From: Starkeya sp. ORNL1
GTDB taxonomy: Bacteria > Pseudomonadota > Alphaproteobacteria > Rhizobiales > Xanthobacteraceae
Assembly: GCF_012971745.1 (NCBI RefSeq)
Contig: NZ_CP048834.1
Span: 930,001-994,000, forward strand
DNA length: 64,000 bases
Direction of reading: 5' to 3'
The first letter of the stretch is position 1; the number at the start of each line of letters is the position of its first letter. Both the position numbers and the translations under genes were made by a program. A model generated the notes under the pieces. The model ran no database searches. It saw nothing but the letters and a program-made list of their open reading frames with translations, and had not been told where the DNA came from. Below are positions 7,481-15,476 of the stretch, one piece after another.

Positions 7481-7690
7481 ATGCCTCCAAATATCGATGT
7501 GCTGAGACAGCGCCGCAAAGCGGCCGGCGCTCCGACCTTCAGCATGATCGCAGAGCGTGCGGGCGTTCAGCGCCACACGCTCTATGCGCATTTTCCCGAT
7601 GAACGCAGCCTGAATCGCGCCTGCCCGGCACTGGTCGTGGAGCGCGCAGGGGCACCACAACCGCGAGACGTCGGGGCGCCCTCTCGCTAA
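7481..7690 (+). pseudogene. TetR-family regulator remnant
   Basis: The plus-strand frame contains FSMIAERAGVQRHTLYAHFP, which matches helices 2-3 of a TetR DNA-binding domain. Helix 1 is degenerate and the frame stops about 30 residues after the HTH. The ligand-binding domain is absent. It lies two bases from the start of the divergent metallo-hydrolase gene, the usual place for its regulator. The remaining sequence up to 7843 holds no recognisable gene. Confidence 0.6.
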
Positions 7691-7843
7691 TCTCGCCCCC
7701 GGAAAGATCGGCCGAGGCAGCGCCGCGCCAGGCGCCGGAGCCGTCTTCCGAACGTCGCATGACTGTCTCATTTTCCGCGCCGACGGTACAGTATGGCGGG
7801 ATTCGACCCGCGCGAGCGACCGGGCCATTTCGAGGAGGAAAGA

Positions 7844-8020
7844 ATGGAAAGCGGCAACATCGTCGAACGGCTGCGCGAACTGGCGACGCACCTGGACGAC
7901 GTCCCGCGCGAGAAGATCGAGGACGAACTGCTGGAAGCGGCCGAAGTCATCGAGCGGCTGCGCGCCGAGCTGGACAAGGTGGCGCCGATCGCCGCGGGCG
8001 AGGCGCCGGCGAAGATCTGA
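7844..8020 (+). CDS. Small acidic helical protein, unknown function
   Basis: The ATG at 7844 follows GAGGAGGAAAGA, an excellent ribosome binding site, so this 58-residue frame is probably translated even though it is short. The sequence is almost entirely amphipathic helix (IVERLRELATHLDDVPREKI, then LLEAAEVIERLRAELDKV), suggesting a short coiled coil. An in-frame extension back to 7793 lacks a binding site. I do not recognise the family. It is on the opposite strand from both neighbours' shadows and has no evident operon partner. Confidence 0.5.
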   Translation: MESGNIVERLRELATHLDDVPREKIEDELLEAAEVIERLRAELDKVAPIAAGEAPAKI

Positions 8021-8297
8021 GATATGGCGCGCGGAGCTTCCCGCTTCATGCGTCGGGAGCACCGCCGACCGCCGCGGCGATGGGCGAAGCGAAGCATCCT
8101 GGCCGCGACATCAGCGGAAGCCTCGAACATCTCTCGCCCTTTCGCGTGCATGACGTAACGCTCCAGCCTTCCTCGCCGAGAAATGCGAGCCGGCTAGCGG
8201 CATCTGAATTGTCGCCGCCGGTCGAAATTTGGATGGACAAGGCTGCGGCGTGCCGCGATACCTTCGCCCCGACTGTGATGTCTGGGGGGACTTGGTC

Positions 8298-8945
8298 GTG
8301 CACGCACCTCGCCGCGTATTCGCACTCGCGATCCTTACGGCACTTGCCGGAGTGTTTACCGGCCTGGCGGGCGCGCCGGCCGCCGCCAACCCGACGGCGC
8401 ATACCAACCACCCGCAGAAACTGCCGCCGCCGCCGAAGCGCTCCGAAACCCATGTCTATCTCATGCGCGGGCTGTTCGGCGTGTTCTCGCTCGGCATGGA
8501 CGACCTTGCCGGCAAGCTGAACGCCAAGGGCTATCGCTCCGATGTCTATGCCTGGGATACCTGGCCGCAGGTCACCGCGCTCGTCACCCAGCGCTATAGT
8601 GACGGGCACCGCGGGCCAGTGGTGATCATCGGCCATTCGCTGGGCGCCAATTCGGTGTTCAGCGTCGCCGATACCCTGCACAAGCAGAATATTCCGGTGC
8701 GGGTCGGCGTCACCTTCGATGCCACGCAGCCCGGCCAGGTGCCGTCGAACGTCGCCGTCTTCATCAATTTCTGGGCCCGCGACGGCTTCGGCCACCCGGT
8801 GCAGCCGGCGCCCGACTACACCGGCGATCTCGAGGATTACGACCTGTCGACGCAGCCCGGCATCGACCACACCAATATCGATGCGCTCGATCGCTTCCAC
8901 CAGTTCATCATCGGCAAGCTGGATGGGATGACGGCCCCGGACTGA
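8298..8945 (+). CDS. Secreted alpha/beta-hydrolase-like protein
   Basis: The GTG at 8298, with GGGGGA six bases upstream, gives 215 residues beginning with a signal peptide (HAPRRVFALAILTALAGVFT, cleavage likely after AAA). The core has IIGHSLGANSVF, a GxSxG nucleophile elbow, preceded by a strand-turn region (HVYLMRGLFGVFS) that could form the oxyanion side. The C-terminus has HTNIDAL, a candidate catalytic His. The protein is short for a lipase and lacks a clear lid. It is likely a periplasmic or exported thioesterase/lipase-like protein of unknown substrate. An upstream in-frame ATG at 8229 would bury the signal peptide. Confidence 0.65.
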   Translation: MHAPRRVFALAILTALAGVFTGLAGAPAAANPTAHTNHPQKLPPPPKRSETHVYLMRGLFGVFSLGMDDLAGKLNAKGYRSDVYAWDTWPQVTALVTQRYSDGHRGPVVIIGHSLGANSVFSVADTLHKQNIPVRVGVTFDATQPGQVPSNVAVFINFWARDGFGHPVQPAPDYTGDLEDYDLSTQPGIDHTNIDALDRFHQFIIGKLDGMTAPD

Positions 8946-8961
8946 GGCCGAGGCCCAGTCT

Positions 8962-9765
8962 TCACGGCCGGGGCGCGGTGGCGACCTCGCCGGCCGGCAC
9001 CACATGCACGATCTTGTAGCCGTGCTCCTTCAGCGCGGCGAGGAAGGCCGGCAGCATCTTCACCGTCTGGGCGCGCGTGTCATGCAGCAGCAGGATGCCG
9101 CGCTTGGCATGGTCAAGCCGCTCCATCACCAGCTTGAGTTCGACCTCGGGCGTCATCTCGTTCCAGTCGCTCGCCCAGAAATCGGCGCCGAACACGGCAA
9201 TGCCGCGCTTGCCGAGATAGTCCAGCAGCGCCGGTGAGGAGCCGAAGCCGGGGAAGCGGAAGAACGGCACGCGCGGCTTGGCGCCGACGCTGCCATAGGC
9301 CGCCTTGTCGTCGGCGGCTAGCCCGCGCTCGATATCGGCAACCGCCTTGTCGAACGGCATATCGGCCAGCGTCATCGGATGCGTCATGCTGTGGTGGCCG
9401 AGCGTGTGGCCCTCGGCGAGGATGCGCTTCATCAGCGCCGGATGCGCCGCCGAATTGCGCCCGACCGTGAAGAAGGTGGCGTGCACGCACTGGTCGGCCA
9501 GCGCCTTCAGCACCTGCGGCGTCGTGCCCGGCAGCGGGCCGTCATCGAACGTAAGTACCACCTCGCCGTCAGCGAGCGGCAAGGTCTGCGGGAAATGCTT
9601 GGTGCCGACCTGCAGCCCGGCGGGATCGACCGCCAGCACGCGTTCGGTGCCGAGCTTGCCGGCACAGCGGGGATCGGTCGGGGCCGCTTGAGCGGCAGCA
9701 GGAGAAGCGGCGCCGAGTGCGGCAGCGCCGACCAACGCAAGGCAAACCAGACGAATGACGGACAT
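8962..9765 (-). CDS. Polysaccharide deacetylase (NodB-type), exported
   Basis: The 267-residue protein has a signal peptide (MSVIRLVCLALVGAAALGAA, cleavage near residue 25) and a complete NodB domain: TFDDG at 72-76 supplies the catalytic base and metal Asp, HSMTH at 125-129 gives the two metal-binding His, and RFPGF and LLHD follow. The family removes acetyl groups from carbohydrates such as peptidoglycan or exopolysaccharide using Zn or Co. Periplasmic location is inferred. It is convergent with the upstream hydrolase-like gene; the exopolysaccharide sugar transferase 1.2 kb away may be a functional neighbour. Confidence 0.9.
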   Translation of the reverse strand: MSVIRLVCLALVGAAALGAASPAAAQAAPTDPRCAGKLGTERVLAVDPAGLQVGTKHFPQTLPLADGEVVLTFDDGPLPGTTPQVLKALADQCVHATFFTVGRNSAAHPALMKRILAEGHTLGHHSMTHPMTLADMPFDKAVADIERGLAADDKAAYGSVGAKPRVPFFRFPGFGSSPALLDYLGKRGIAVFGADFWASDWNEMTPEVELKLVMERLDHAKRGILLLHDTRAQTVKMLPAFLAALKEHGYKIVHVVPAGEVATAPRP

Positions 9766-9905
9766 GAAGCGGGGCTCGATGCTGACGCCGACCGCCCTTC
9801 CATAGGCCAGCCGCGAGCCTGCGGCCAGCGCGATGACAGATTTTGTTGCATCGCACTAACGTCAGCGTGGCGCGCAAGCCACGCTGACAGCGTCGAGGTA
9901 CCGCA

Positions 9906-10889
9906 TCAGGCGGCGCGGTCGACCAAAGCGCGCAGGGATGCCGGCATCGCGGCGGCGCGGTCGGCCAGCAGGCGCACCAGCGCCGCGCAGGCCGGACTGG
10001 TGCGGCCCTCCCGGGACAGCCGCTCGGTGAGCCACGCCGCGGGCTCGTCGGCGACGGCCACCGTCTCGACCAGGCTGTCGAGCTCCGGCCGATAGCCGGC
10101 GAGCGCCAGCATGTCGAGCGCCATATGGGCGCCGTTGCGGGTGTCGGCCGACGGCATAGAGAGGCTGGCGCGCGAACCGGCGTGGAGGCGCGAGGCCGAG
10201 CGCACATGCTGGACGACGGCGCGCACGAACAGCGTCTCGAACGCCGGATCGTTGGCGGCGCCGCAGGTGGCGTCATGAATGTCGAACAGCACGTCGGCCT
10301 CCTGCCGGGAGACCGCCCGCCCCTCGCCGCCACCGCCGGCCGTGAGCACGCGGCGCAGCAAAGCGACATCATGGGTATCGACGACGCGGCTGAAATGGAT
10401 GCGGCCGTTGGAAAGCGGTCCTTCGCCGGTGATGATGGCGGCGAGCACCTGACGCAGCGCGAAGGCCGGCAATGCGGGGGCGACGGAGCGTGCGCCTTCC
10501 ATCAGGCGCAGCAGCAGCGGCAGCGCGCGGGGGCTCTCGGCCATGCAGCCAGCGATGCTTGAAGCCTCGGAGCGCGGCTTGTCGACGTTACGGTTCTGCG
10601 CCTGCGGATCGGCAAGCTGTTCGGCGAGCCATTCGGCCTTTTCGCTGGTGACCATCTCGGCCGGCGCGGTGTGTTCGAGCAGATGCGCGGCAATGGCGTC
10701 GACGAAGAACACGGCCCAGTCATGGGCGCCGGCCACCACCAGCCGATCGAAGGCGATGAGATCGCAGGCATCGCGGGGATCGGTCACCCCGCCCGAGAAC
10801 ATCGCCGCGCTGAGATAGGCGACATCCGCCGCCGCCACCGCTCCAACCGACCCGCGACCCGCGCGCCTACTCAACTCACCGATCACCAC
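9906..10889 (-). CDS. Conserved hypothetical protein, unknown function
   Basis: The frame encodes about 327 residues if it starts at the GTG near 10889, behind GGGAGA; a TTG at 10907 adds six residues. The protein is Ala-rich and helical, with no signal peptide, membrane segment or catalytic motif that I can identify. A Gly-rich loop (LTAGGGGEGRAV) interrupts helices around residue 190, and a DIHDATCGAANDPAFE stretch follows. It could be a helical-repeat scaffold. It ends 140 bases from the deacetylase gene, so a common transcript is possible. I do not recognise it. Confidence 0.6.
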   Translation of the reverse strand: MVIGELSRRAGRGSVGAVAAADVAYLSAAMFSGGVTDPRDACDLIAFDRLVVAGAHDWAVFFVDAIAAHLLEHTAPAEMVTSEKAEWLAEQLADPQAQNRNVDKPRSEASSIAGCMAESPRALPLLLRLMEGARSVAPALPAFALRQVLAAIITGEGPLSNGRIHFSRVVDTHDVALLRRVLTAGGGGEGRAVSRQEADVLFDIHDATCGAANDPAFETLFVRAVVQHVRSASRLHAGSRASLSMPSADTRNGAHMALDMLALAGYRPELDSLVETVAVADEPAAWLTERLSREGRTSPACAALVRLLADRAAAMPASLRALVDRAA

Positions 10890-10990
10890 ACTCTCCCAAC
10901 GCAACACATTTAATCAAATGTGCATGGGCGAGGTTACCGGCTGGTTACTTGTCGCGTCGCAGCAAGAATATCGCTGGGGAAGACCGGCGC

Positions 10991-12469
10991 TCAATAAGCG
11001 TTGCGGTGGAAAACTACCATCATGGTGCGCACAACGATCTTGAGATCGAGCCAGAGCGACCAATTATTAATGTATTCGAGGTCGGCGGCGACGCGATGCT
11101 CGATGTCGGCGCGCACATGGGTGGCGCCGCGCAGTCCGCGCACCTGGGCAAGGCCGGTGACGCCGGGCTTCATGCTGTGGCGCGACCAGTAGGTCGGCAC
11201 CAGTTCCCAGAACAGCGCCCCTTCGGCCCGCGAGCCGAGCGCATGCGGGCGCGGACCGACGAGGCTCATGTCGCCGGTGAGCACATTGATGAGCTGCGGC
11301 AGCTCGTCAATGCTGCTCTGCCGCAGGAACTTGCCGAGCCGCGTCACCCGGCGGTCTTCGCGCGAGGCCGAGACGCCGCCATTGGCGTCGGCCAGGTCGG
11401 CACGCATGGTGCGCAGCTTGAAGCAGCGATAGGTGCGGTTATTGCGGCCGACACGGTCCTGCACGAAGAAGGCCGGGCCGCGGGAGTCGAGCTTCACCAG
11501 CACCGCGAACACCGCGATCACCGGGCCGAATATCGGCAGTAAAGCGAGCGTTACCGAAAGGTCGAAGACGCGCTTGGCCAGACGTTCGCCAAGCTTGAGC
11601 GGGCCACGCGAGACCACCAGGGTCGGGCGCCCCTGCCAGTCGGAGAGCGCCAGCGGCTGCACGTCACCGAGATCGGCGATGATCTCCGCATCGACGCCGC
11701 TGATGCGCATCACTTCCGCCCATTCGCGGCGCTCCTCGGCATCGGCGAGCGAGATCACCACGCGGTCGGCATCGCGGACCATATTGGCCATGCGATCGAA
11801 GAAGGCCGGATCGCTGAGCGACGGCTTCAGCCCGACGGCGCGAATGTCGACATGCCGGGTCAGGCTGTCAGCGACGCGGCCGGCATGGGCTTCCGCCCGG
11901 TCGGCGAGCACGATGATGGTGGGCTCGACCACGCTACGGAAGGCCTGACGGATCAGCTTCACGCCGATGGCCCGGGTGACGAACAGCAGGCCGACCGCGG
12001 CGAGCAGCATGTAGGCGGTCTCGAGGCGGGAGAATTGCGAGCCGACCTGCAGGGCGAACGCGGCGCAAAGGCCGAACGCCGTTGCAACGCCGAGCGCTGC
12101 CAGCGCGATGGCAAGGGAACGGCTGAAGGAGGACAGCCGGCGCATGCGATAGGCGCCGAACGTCATCGCCGCCAGCATATATGTCGGTGCCAGCACACCG
12201 AGGCTCTGCATCCAGTTATTGGAGCCGAGATCGCCCTGGCGGATCGCCGCGGCGAGCAGGGCGGCCGCGAAAATGACAAGCAGATCGATGACGCCGGCAC
12301 CGGTCATCAGGCCGAGGCGGATCAGATTGCGATGGCGCAGCAATGCATCGCGCCGCTGTGCGGCATCGGCGATGCGGTCTCCACCGACATATTCGGCAAC
12401 CTGACGATCCGCGACCCTACGGTCCAGACGGCGCACTTTTACGTCCAAGTAGCTACCCGCTTCGCTCAT
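10991..12469 (-). CDS. Polyprenyl-phosphate sugar phosphotransferase (WcaJ/ExoY superfamily)
   Basis: The 492-residue protein transfers a sugar-1-phosphate to undecaprenyl phosphate, the first step of exopolysaccharide repeat assembly. Four to five N-terminal membrane segments (residues about 50-170) are followed by a nucleotide-binding-like domain with the long form's central region (about 175-290). The catalytic bacterial sugar transferase domain comes last (about 295-492), with [20 protein letters not shown], the Asp-Glu motif in [24 protein letters not shown] and the final [14 protein letters not shown]. The length fits the full-size WcaJ class. The sugar cannot be told from sequence. No exopolysaccharide cluster is adjacent. 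Confidence 0.9.
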   Translation of the reverse strand: MSEAGSYLDVKVRRLDRRVADRQVAEYVGGDRIADAAQRRDALLRHRNLIRLGLMTGAGVIDLLVIFAAALLAAAIRQGDLGSNNWMQSLGVLAPTYMLAAMTFGAYRMRRLSSFSRSLAIALAALGVATAFGLCAAFALQVGSQFSRLETAYMLLAAVGLLFVTRAIGVKLIRQAFRSVVEPTIIVLADRAEAHAGRVADSLTRHVDIRAVGLKPSLSDPAFFDRMANMVRDADRVVISLADAEERREWAEVMRISGVDAEIIADLGDVQPLALSDWQGRPTLVVSRGPLKLGERLAKRVFDLSVTLALLPIFGPVIAVFAVLVKLDSRGPAFFVQDRVGRNNRTYRCFKLRTMRADLADANGGVSASREDRRVTRLGKFLRQSSIDELPQLINVLTGDMSLVGPRPHALGSRAEGALFWELVPTYWSRHSMKPGVTGLAQVRGLRGATHVRADIEHRVAADLEYINNWSLWLDLKIVVRTMMVVFHRNAY

Positions 12470-12742
12470 GGCGTTCGCATCCCGCTCTTGTCGCGGCCAG
12501 TGAAGGCCGATCCCCGGAGCCCCAGAGGGGCAGTCTCAATTCGACGGTATCTTCAAACCAAATCGCTGCGTCTGCTAAGTCGGGAAATGATCGCGATGAG
12601 CTTCCCCGTTGCAGCGCACACTAGCCGATCTTCCAGGCTCAGGCCATCCACGTGGCTAAAAAAAATATCTCATGCCAGATATTAACAAGATGATGCCGCA
12701 AGATAGCGGGCGAATACGCAGAACCATCTTTCTAAAACTGAA

Positions 12743-13840
12743 CTAATTCTCCGGGGAATCGACAATAGGGTCATATTGCGCTGCATCAAAACCGAGCACA
12801 TTCCAGCTTTGTGCCATATGCTGAGGCAGCGGTGCCGACACGTCGAGCAAAGGCTGGCCCTCGCGCGGATGCGGGATCACCAGCCGACGCGCCAGCAGGT
12901 GCAGGCGATTCTGCAGGCCGCCGGGCAGCGGCCAGTTCTCGATATCGAAATACTTCGGATCGCCGACGATCGGATGACCAATATGGGCGGTGTGCGCGCG
13001 CAGTTGATGGGTGCGCCCGGTCACCGGCTTCAGCGACAGCCAGGTAAGCTTCTGCCCCGCCTGGTCGACGACGGCGTAGTAGGTGACCGCATGGCTCGCC
13101 TCGTCCTCGCCATGGCGGGCGACCCGCATGCGCTCAGCAGCATCATCCTTGGCGAGATAGGTGGAAATACGGCCCTGCCGTGGCCTCGGCACGCCGGGCA
13201 CCAGCGCCCAATAGACCTTGCGCGCGGCGCGCGAGCGGAAGGTCTTGGCGAGTGTGGCGGCCGCCAGGCGCGAGCGCGCCACCAGCAGGATGCCCGAGGT
13301 GTCCTTGTCGATGCGGTGCACAAGACGGGGCTTCACCCCCTCTTCGGTACGCAGCGACTCCATCAGGCCGTCGACATGACGATAGGTGCCGGAGCCGCCC
13401 TGCACCGCGAGGCCATAGGGCTTGTTCAGCACCATGACGTCACGATCCTCATAGAGCGTGATCGACTTCAGGAAAGCGGCGTCCTTGTCGTCGTCCACCG
13501 GTCGCCGCACCGCAGGCGCCGCAATCGTGCGCTCGCCGGCCATGGGCGCGGGCCCACCCGCTTTGGCCGCAGGCGATTTCGCTGCAGCGCGGTCGAGCTT
13601 TTCCCAGTCGGTCTGCCCGGCAGCGCGCGAGACGCCGCCTTCGAGCGGGGGGATGCGCACGCTCTGGCCGCTGGCGAGCCGCGTATTGGTCTTGGCGCGC
13701 GCACCGTCGACCCGTACCTGCCCGGTACGCAGCAGCTTCTGCAGATGCCCGAAGGCAAGGTCCGGGTAATGGGTCTTGAACCAGCGGTCGAGGCGCATGC
13801 CCTCCTCGTCCCGGTCAACCTGATGCGTCTCGACGGCCAT
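12743..13840 (-). CDS. rluC: RluC/RluD-type 23S rRNA pseudouridine synthase
   Basis: The 365-residue enzyme isomerises uridines of 23S rRNA. An S4 RNA-binding domain occupies residues about 14-70. A basic Ala/Pro linker (about 75-120) follows, and then the catalytic domain with HRIDKDTSG, where D178 is the catalytic Asp, and the C-terminal GRTHQLRAHTAHIGHPIVGD motif. The length and S4 domain favour RluC over RluA. The gene is divergent from the fluoride operon, whose promoter and riboswitch lie in the 270 bases upstream. Confidence 0.85.
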   Translation of the reverse strand: MAVETHQVDRDEEGMRLDRWFKTHYPDLAFGHLQKLLRTGQVRVDGARAKTNTRLASGQSVRIPPLEGGVSRAAGQTDWEKLDRAAAKSPAAKAGGPAPMAGERTIAAPAVRRPVDDDKDAAFLKSITLYEDRDVMVLNKPYGLAVQGGSGTYRHVDGLMESLRTEEGVKPRLVHRIDKDTSGILLVARSRLAAATLAKTFRSRAARKVYWALVPGVPRPRQGRISTYLAKDDAAERMRVARHGEDEASHAVTYYAVVDQAGQKLTWLSLKPVTGRTHQLRAHTAHIGHPIVGDPKYFDIENWPLPGGLQNRLHLLARRLVIPHPREGQPLLDVSAPLPQHMAQSWNVLGFDAAQYDPIVDSPEN

Positions 13841-13917
13841 GTATGGAACTCCTCAGCATACCGACATAGACGAGGCGCAGGCATCCGTCACGTCAACGCG
13901 CACAACAGCTCAGATGG

Positions 13918-13946
13918 TTGACCATGCGTGCCAAGGCTCATAGTTT
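13918..13946 (+). promoter_or_regulatory. Sigma70-like promoter of the fluoride operon
   Basis: TTGACC (13918-13923) and TAGTTT (13941-13946) are separated by exactly 17 bases, and transcription would start just before the riboswitch aptamer. Confidence 0.55.
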
Positions 13947-13957
13947 TGTCGCCAGCG

Positions 13958-14010
13958 ATGGGGATGGGGTCCCCCGAAACCGCCGTAAAGGCTGATGACT
14001 CCTACCAGGC
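13958..14010 (+). ncRNA. Fluoride (crcB-type) riboswitch aptamer
   Basis: The segment contains the conserved fluoride aptamer blocks in order: GGGGATGG, GGTCCCCC, AAACCGCC, a short hairpin loop, GGCTGATGACTCCTACC. These match the consensus of the crcB motif, including the pseudoknot-forming CCGCC/GGC parts and the terminal GATGACTCCTA. It precedes two fluC/crcB genes, the classical targets. Fluoride binding turns on the genes in known members. Confidence 0.93.
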
Positions 14011-14040
14011 GTGTTCAGCGCGGTAGGAATCTATTATTCC
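14000..14040 (+). promoter_or_regulatory. Riboswitch expression platform (alternative hairpins)
   Basis: TCCTACC (14000-14006), the 3' strand of the aptamer, can pair perfectly with GGTAGGA (14022-14028), which would dismantle the aptamer. A second hairpin GGAAT/ATTCC (14026-14040) overlaps and competes with it. There is no clean T-tract, so the mode may not be simple termination. Confidence 0.6.
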
Positions 14041-14110
14041 CCACCTTCCAGATCATGCCTGTCCTGTTGATGCGATCCTCGCCCAGGGATCGCTTGCATG
14101 AGGAGAGGCC

Positions 14111-14230
14111 ATGAGACGATTCCCGACGATCCTGCCTGGGAGCTACGACGCCGACGGGCCTGGCCCCGATGAAGCGCGCCGTCTCCGGACGAACGCGATA
14201 CGCTTGCCCCGGGCCGGGCATGGAGGCTGA
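14111..14230 (+). CDS. Possible 39-residue ORF in the fluoride operon leader
   Basis: An ATG at 14111 follows GAGGAGAGG, a strong ribosome binding site. The frame encodes 39 residues (starting MRRFPTILPGSYDADG, with an Arg-rich second half) and stops three bases before the DUF190 start. The DUF190 ribosome binding site (GGAGG) is inside the end of this frame, so the two would be translationally coupled. A hairpin gcgatcc/ggatcgc (14072-14093) lies just upstream. It may be a leader peptide, a small protein or chance. I do not recognise the sequence. Confidence 0.45.
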   Translation: MRRFPTILPGSYDADGPGPDEARRLRTNAIRLPRAGHGG

Positions 14231-14233
14231 TCG

Positions 14234-14596
14234 ATGCAGATCCCGGAAAAGGCATCGCTGCTGCGGATCCTCATTGGCGAGGACGACCAGGCTGACGGCC
14301 GGCCACTTTATGAGGCGATCGTTCTCAAGGCGCGCGAGGCCCATCTTGCGGGGGCGACCGTCCTGCGCGGTCCGCTTGGCTTTGGTCGATCCAGCGTCCT
14401 GCACACGGCGAAGATGCTCCGCCTGTCGCAGGACCTGCCCATGGTGATCGAGATCATCGATACCGAGGAGAAGATCCAGGCCTTCCTGCCAGCACTGACA
14501 CGGCTCACCCAGAGCTGCCTGATCACCCTGGAGAAGGTTACCGTGCTTCGCTACGGCGCCGATGATTCCGGCATCATTCCCGATGACGGTGATTGA
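14234..14596 (+). CDS. DUF190 (PII-like) protein, first copy
   Basis: The 120-residue protein belongs to DUF190, a small ferredoxin-like/PII-like family frequently linked to crcB genes. It shows LRILIGEDDQADGRPLYEAI, then LAGATVLRGPLGFGRSSVLH and ITLEKVTVLRYG, the complete domain. GGAGG lies six bases before the ATG. A regulatory or accessory role for the FluC channels is inferred from the repeated genomic association. It is the first full-length gene behind the riboswitch and shares a nearly identical central block with the fourth gene of the operon. Confidence 0.88.
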   Translation: MQIPEKASLLRILIGEDDQADGRPLYEAIVLKAREAHLAGATVLRGPLGFGRSSVLHTAKMLRLSQDLPMVIEIIDTEEKIQAFLPALTRLTQSCLITLEKVTVLRYGADDSGIIPDDGD

Positions 14597-14648
14597 ATTC
14601 CCTCGCGCCGATGATGCCCTCTCCAACGCTCGCGAAGCTGGACGCTCC

Positions 14649-15041
14649 ATGAATCTGGAAGCCTGTGCCCTCGTATTGCTCGGCGGCTTTTTTGGCGGGA
14701 TCTCCCGCTTCTTCCTCTCGGGCGTGGTCGGTCGCCGGATCGGCGAGACATTCCCTTGGGGCACATTGGCCGTCAATGTCTCAGGCGCCCTGGCCATCGG
14801 TGCCTTCGCCGGAGCGGCGCGCTCGATCGGGGGGATCTTTGCCAGCGAAATGTTTCGCGACCTGATCGTCGTCGGCCTGTTCGGCGGCTACACGACGGTG
14901 TCTTCCTTCTGCCTGCAGACGCTGAACCTCGCCATCGACGGCGAACACCGGCGAGCCGTCTTCAATGTCGTCGCCTCGGCCGGTTTGTGCGTCCTCGCGG
15001 TCGCGATCGGCTTCTGGTCCGTCGTCCGGTTGGTCGGGTAA
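14649..15041 (+). CDS. fluC: Fluoride channel subunit FluC/CrcB, first copy
   Basis: FluC proteins form antiparallel dimers that let F- leave the cytoplasm. The start at 14649 gives 130 residues, the family size; an ATG at 14583 would overlap the DUF190 end. Four membrane helices are visible, with the TM2 Asn (N43 in LAVNVSG) and the GGYTTVSSF segment. In the Phe box the first Phe is replaced by Val (V84), while the second (F87) is kept. It overlaps nothing and is followed five bases later by a second fluC, suggesting a heterodimer. Confidence 0.9.
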   Translation: MNLEACALVLLGGFFGGISRFFLSGVVGRRIGETFPWGTLAVNVSGALAIGAFAGAARSIGGIFASEMFRDLIVVGLFGGYTTVSSFCLQTLNLAIDGEHRRAVFNVVASAGLCVLAVAIGFWSVVRLVG

Positions 15042-15046
15042 CCGCG

Positions 15047-15463
15047 ATGCCGAGACATGAAAAGTGGACAGCCGTGTTGCGGTTCTATCTCGCAGTGGGA
15101 TGCGGGGCTGCAATCGGGTCACTGCTCCGGTACCTGTCCGCAGTGGTGATCGTGTCGATGCTGGGGCAGAGCGCCCTTCTGGCAACGGCCTTCGTCAATA
15201 TTGTCGGTTCGTTCGTGATCATGTCCTTCGCGACGCTGACCAACCCGGACGGACGCTTCCTTATCGGGCCGGTCGGCCGCCAGTTCGTGATGGGCGGTCT
15301 CTGTGGCGGCTTCACCACCTTCTCGGCAATGAGCCTCGACACATTCATTCTGCTGTTCGAAGGCGACTTAACCCTCGCGGCTACCTATCTCGTAACGGTG
15401 GTGGTCTTTTCGCTGGCGGCGGCCTGGATCGGCTACGTTCTGGCGGCCCGGCTCAACAGATAA
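15047..15463 (+). CDS. fluC: Fluoride channel subunit FluC/CrcB, second copy
   Basis: The 138-residue protein has four membrane helices, the conserved TM2 Asn (N51 in FVNIVGS) and GGFTTFSAM. Here the first Phe of the box is present (F92) but the second is Met (M95), the opposite of the upstream copy. The five-base spacing from the first fluC implies coupled translation and equal dosage. It differs widely from the first copy, as expected of dedicated heterodimer partners rather than a recent duplication. Confidence 0.9.
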   Translation: MPRHEKWTAVLRFYLAVGCGAAIGSLLRYLSAVVIVSMLGQSALLATAFVNIVGSFVIMSFATLTNPDGRFLIGPVGRQFVMGGLCGGFTTFSAMSLDTFILLFEGDLTLAATYLVTVVVFSLAAAWIGYVLAARLNR

Positions 15464-15476
15464 TCCGGAGGCGCAG

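Noticed and set aside
8046..9005. Minus-strand 319-codon frame opposite the secreted hydrolase-like gene
   Set aside because: Its product is Arg/His/Asp-rich with no motif, whereas the plus-strand frame has a signal peptide, a GHSLG elbow and a plausible start.
14562..14648. Longer N-terminus for the first FluC
   Set aside because: The added residues overlap the end of DUF190, are hydrophilic and are not part of the family. The start at 14649 gives the normal length.
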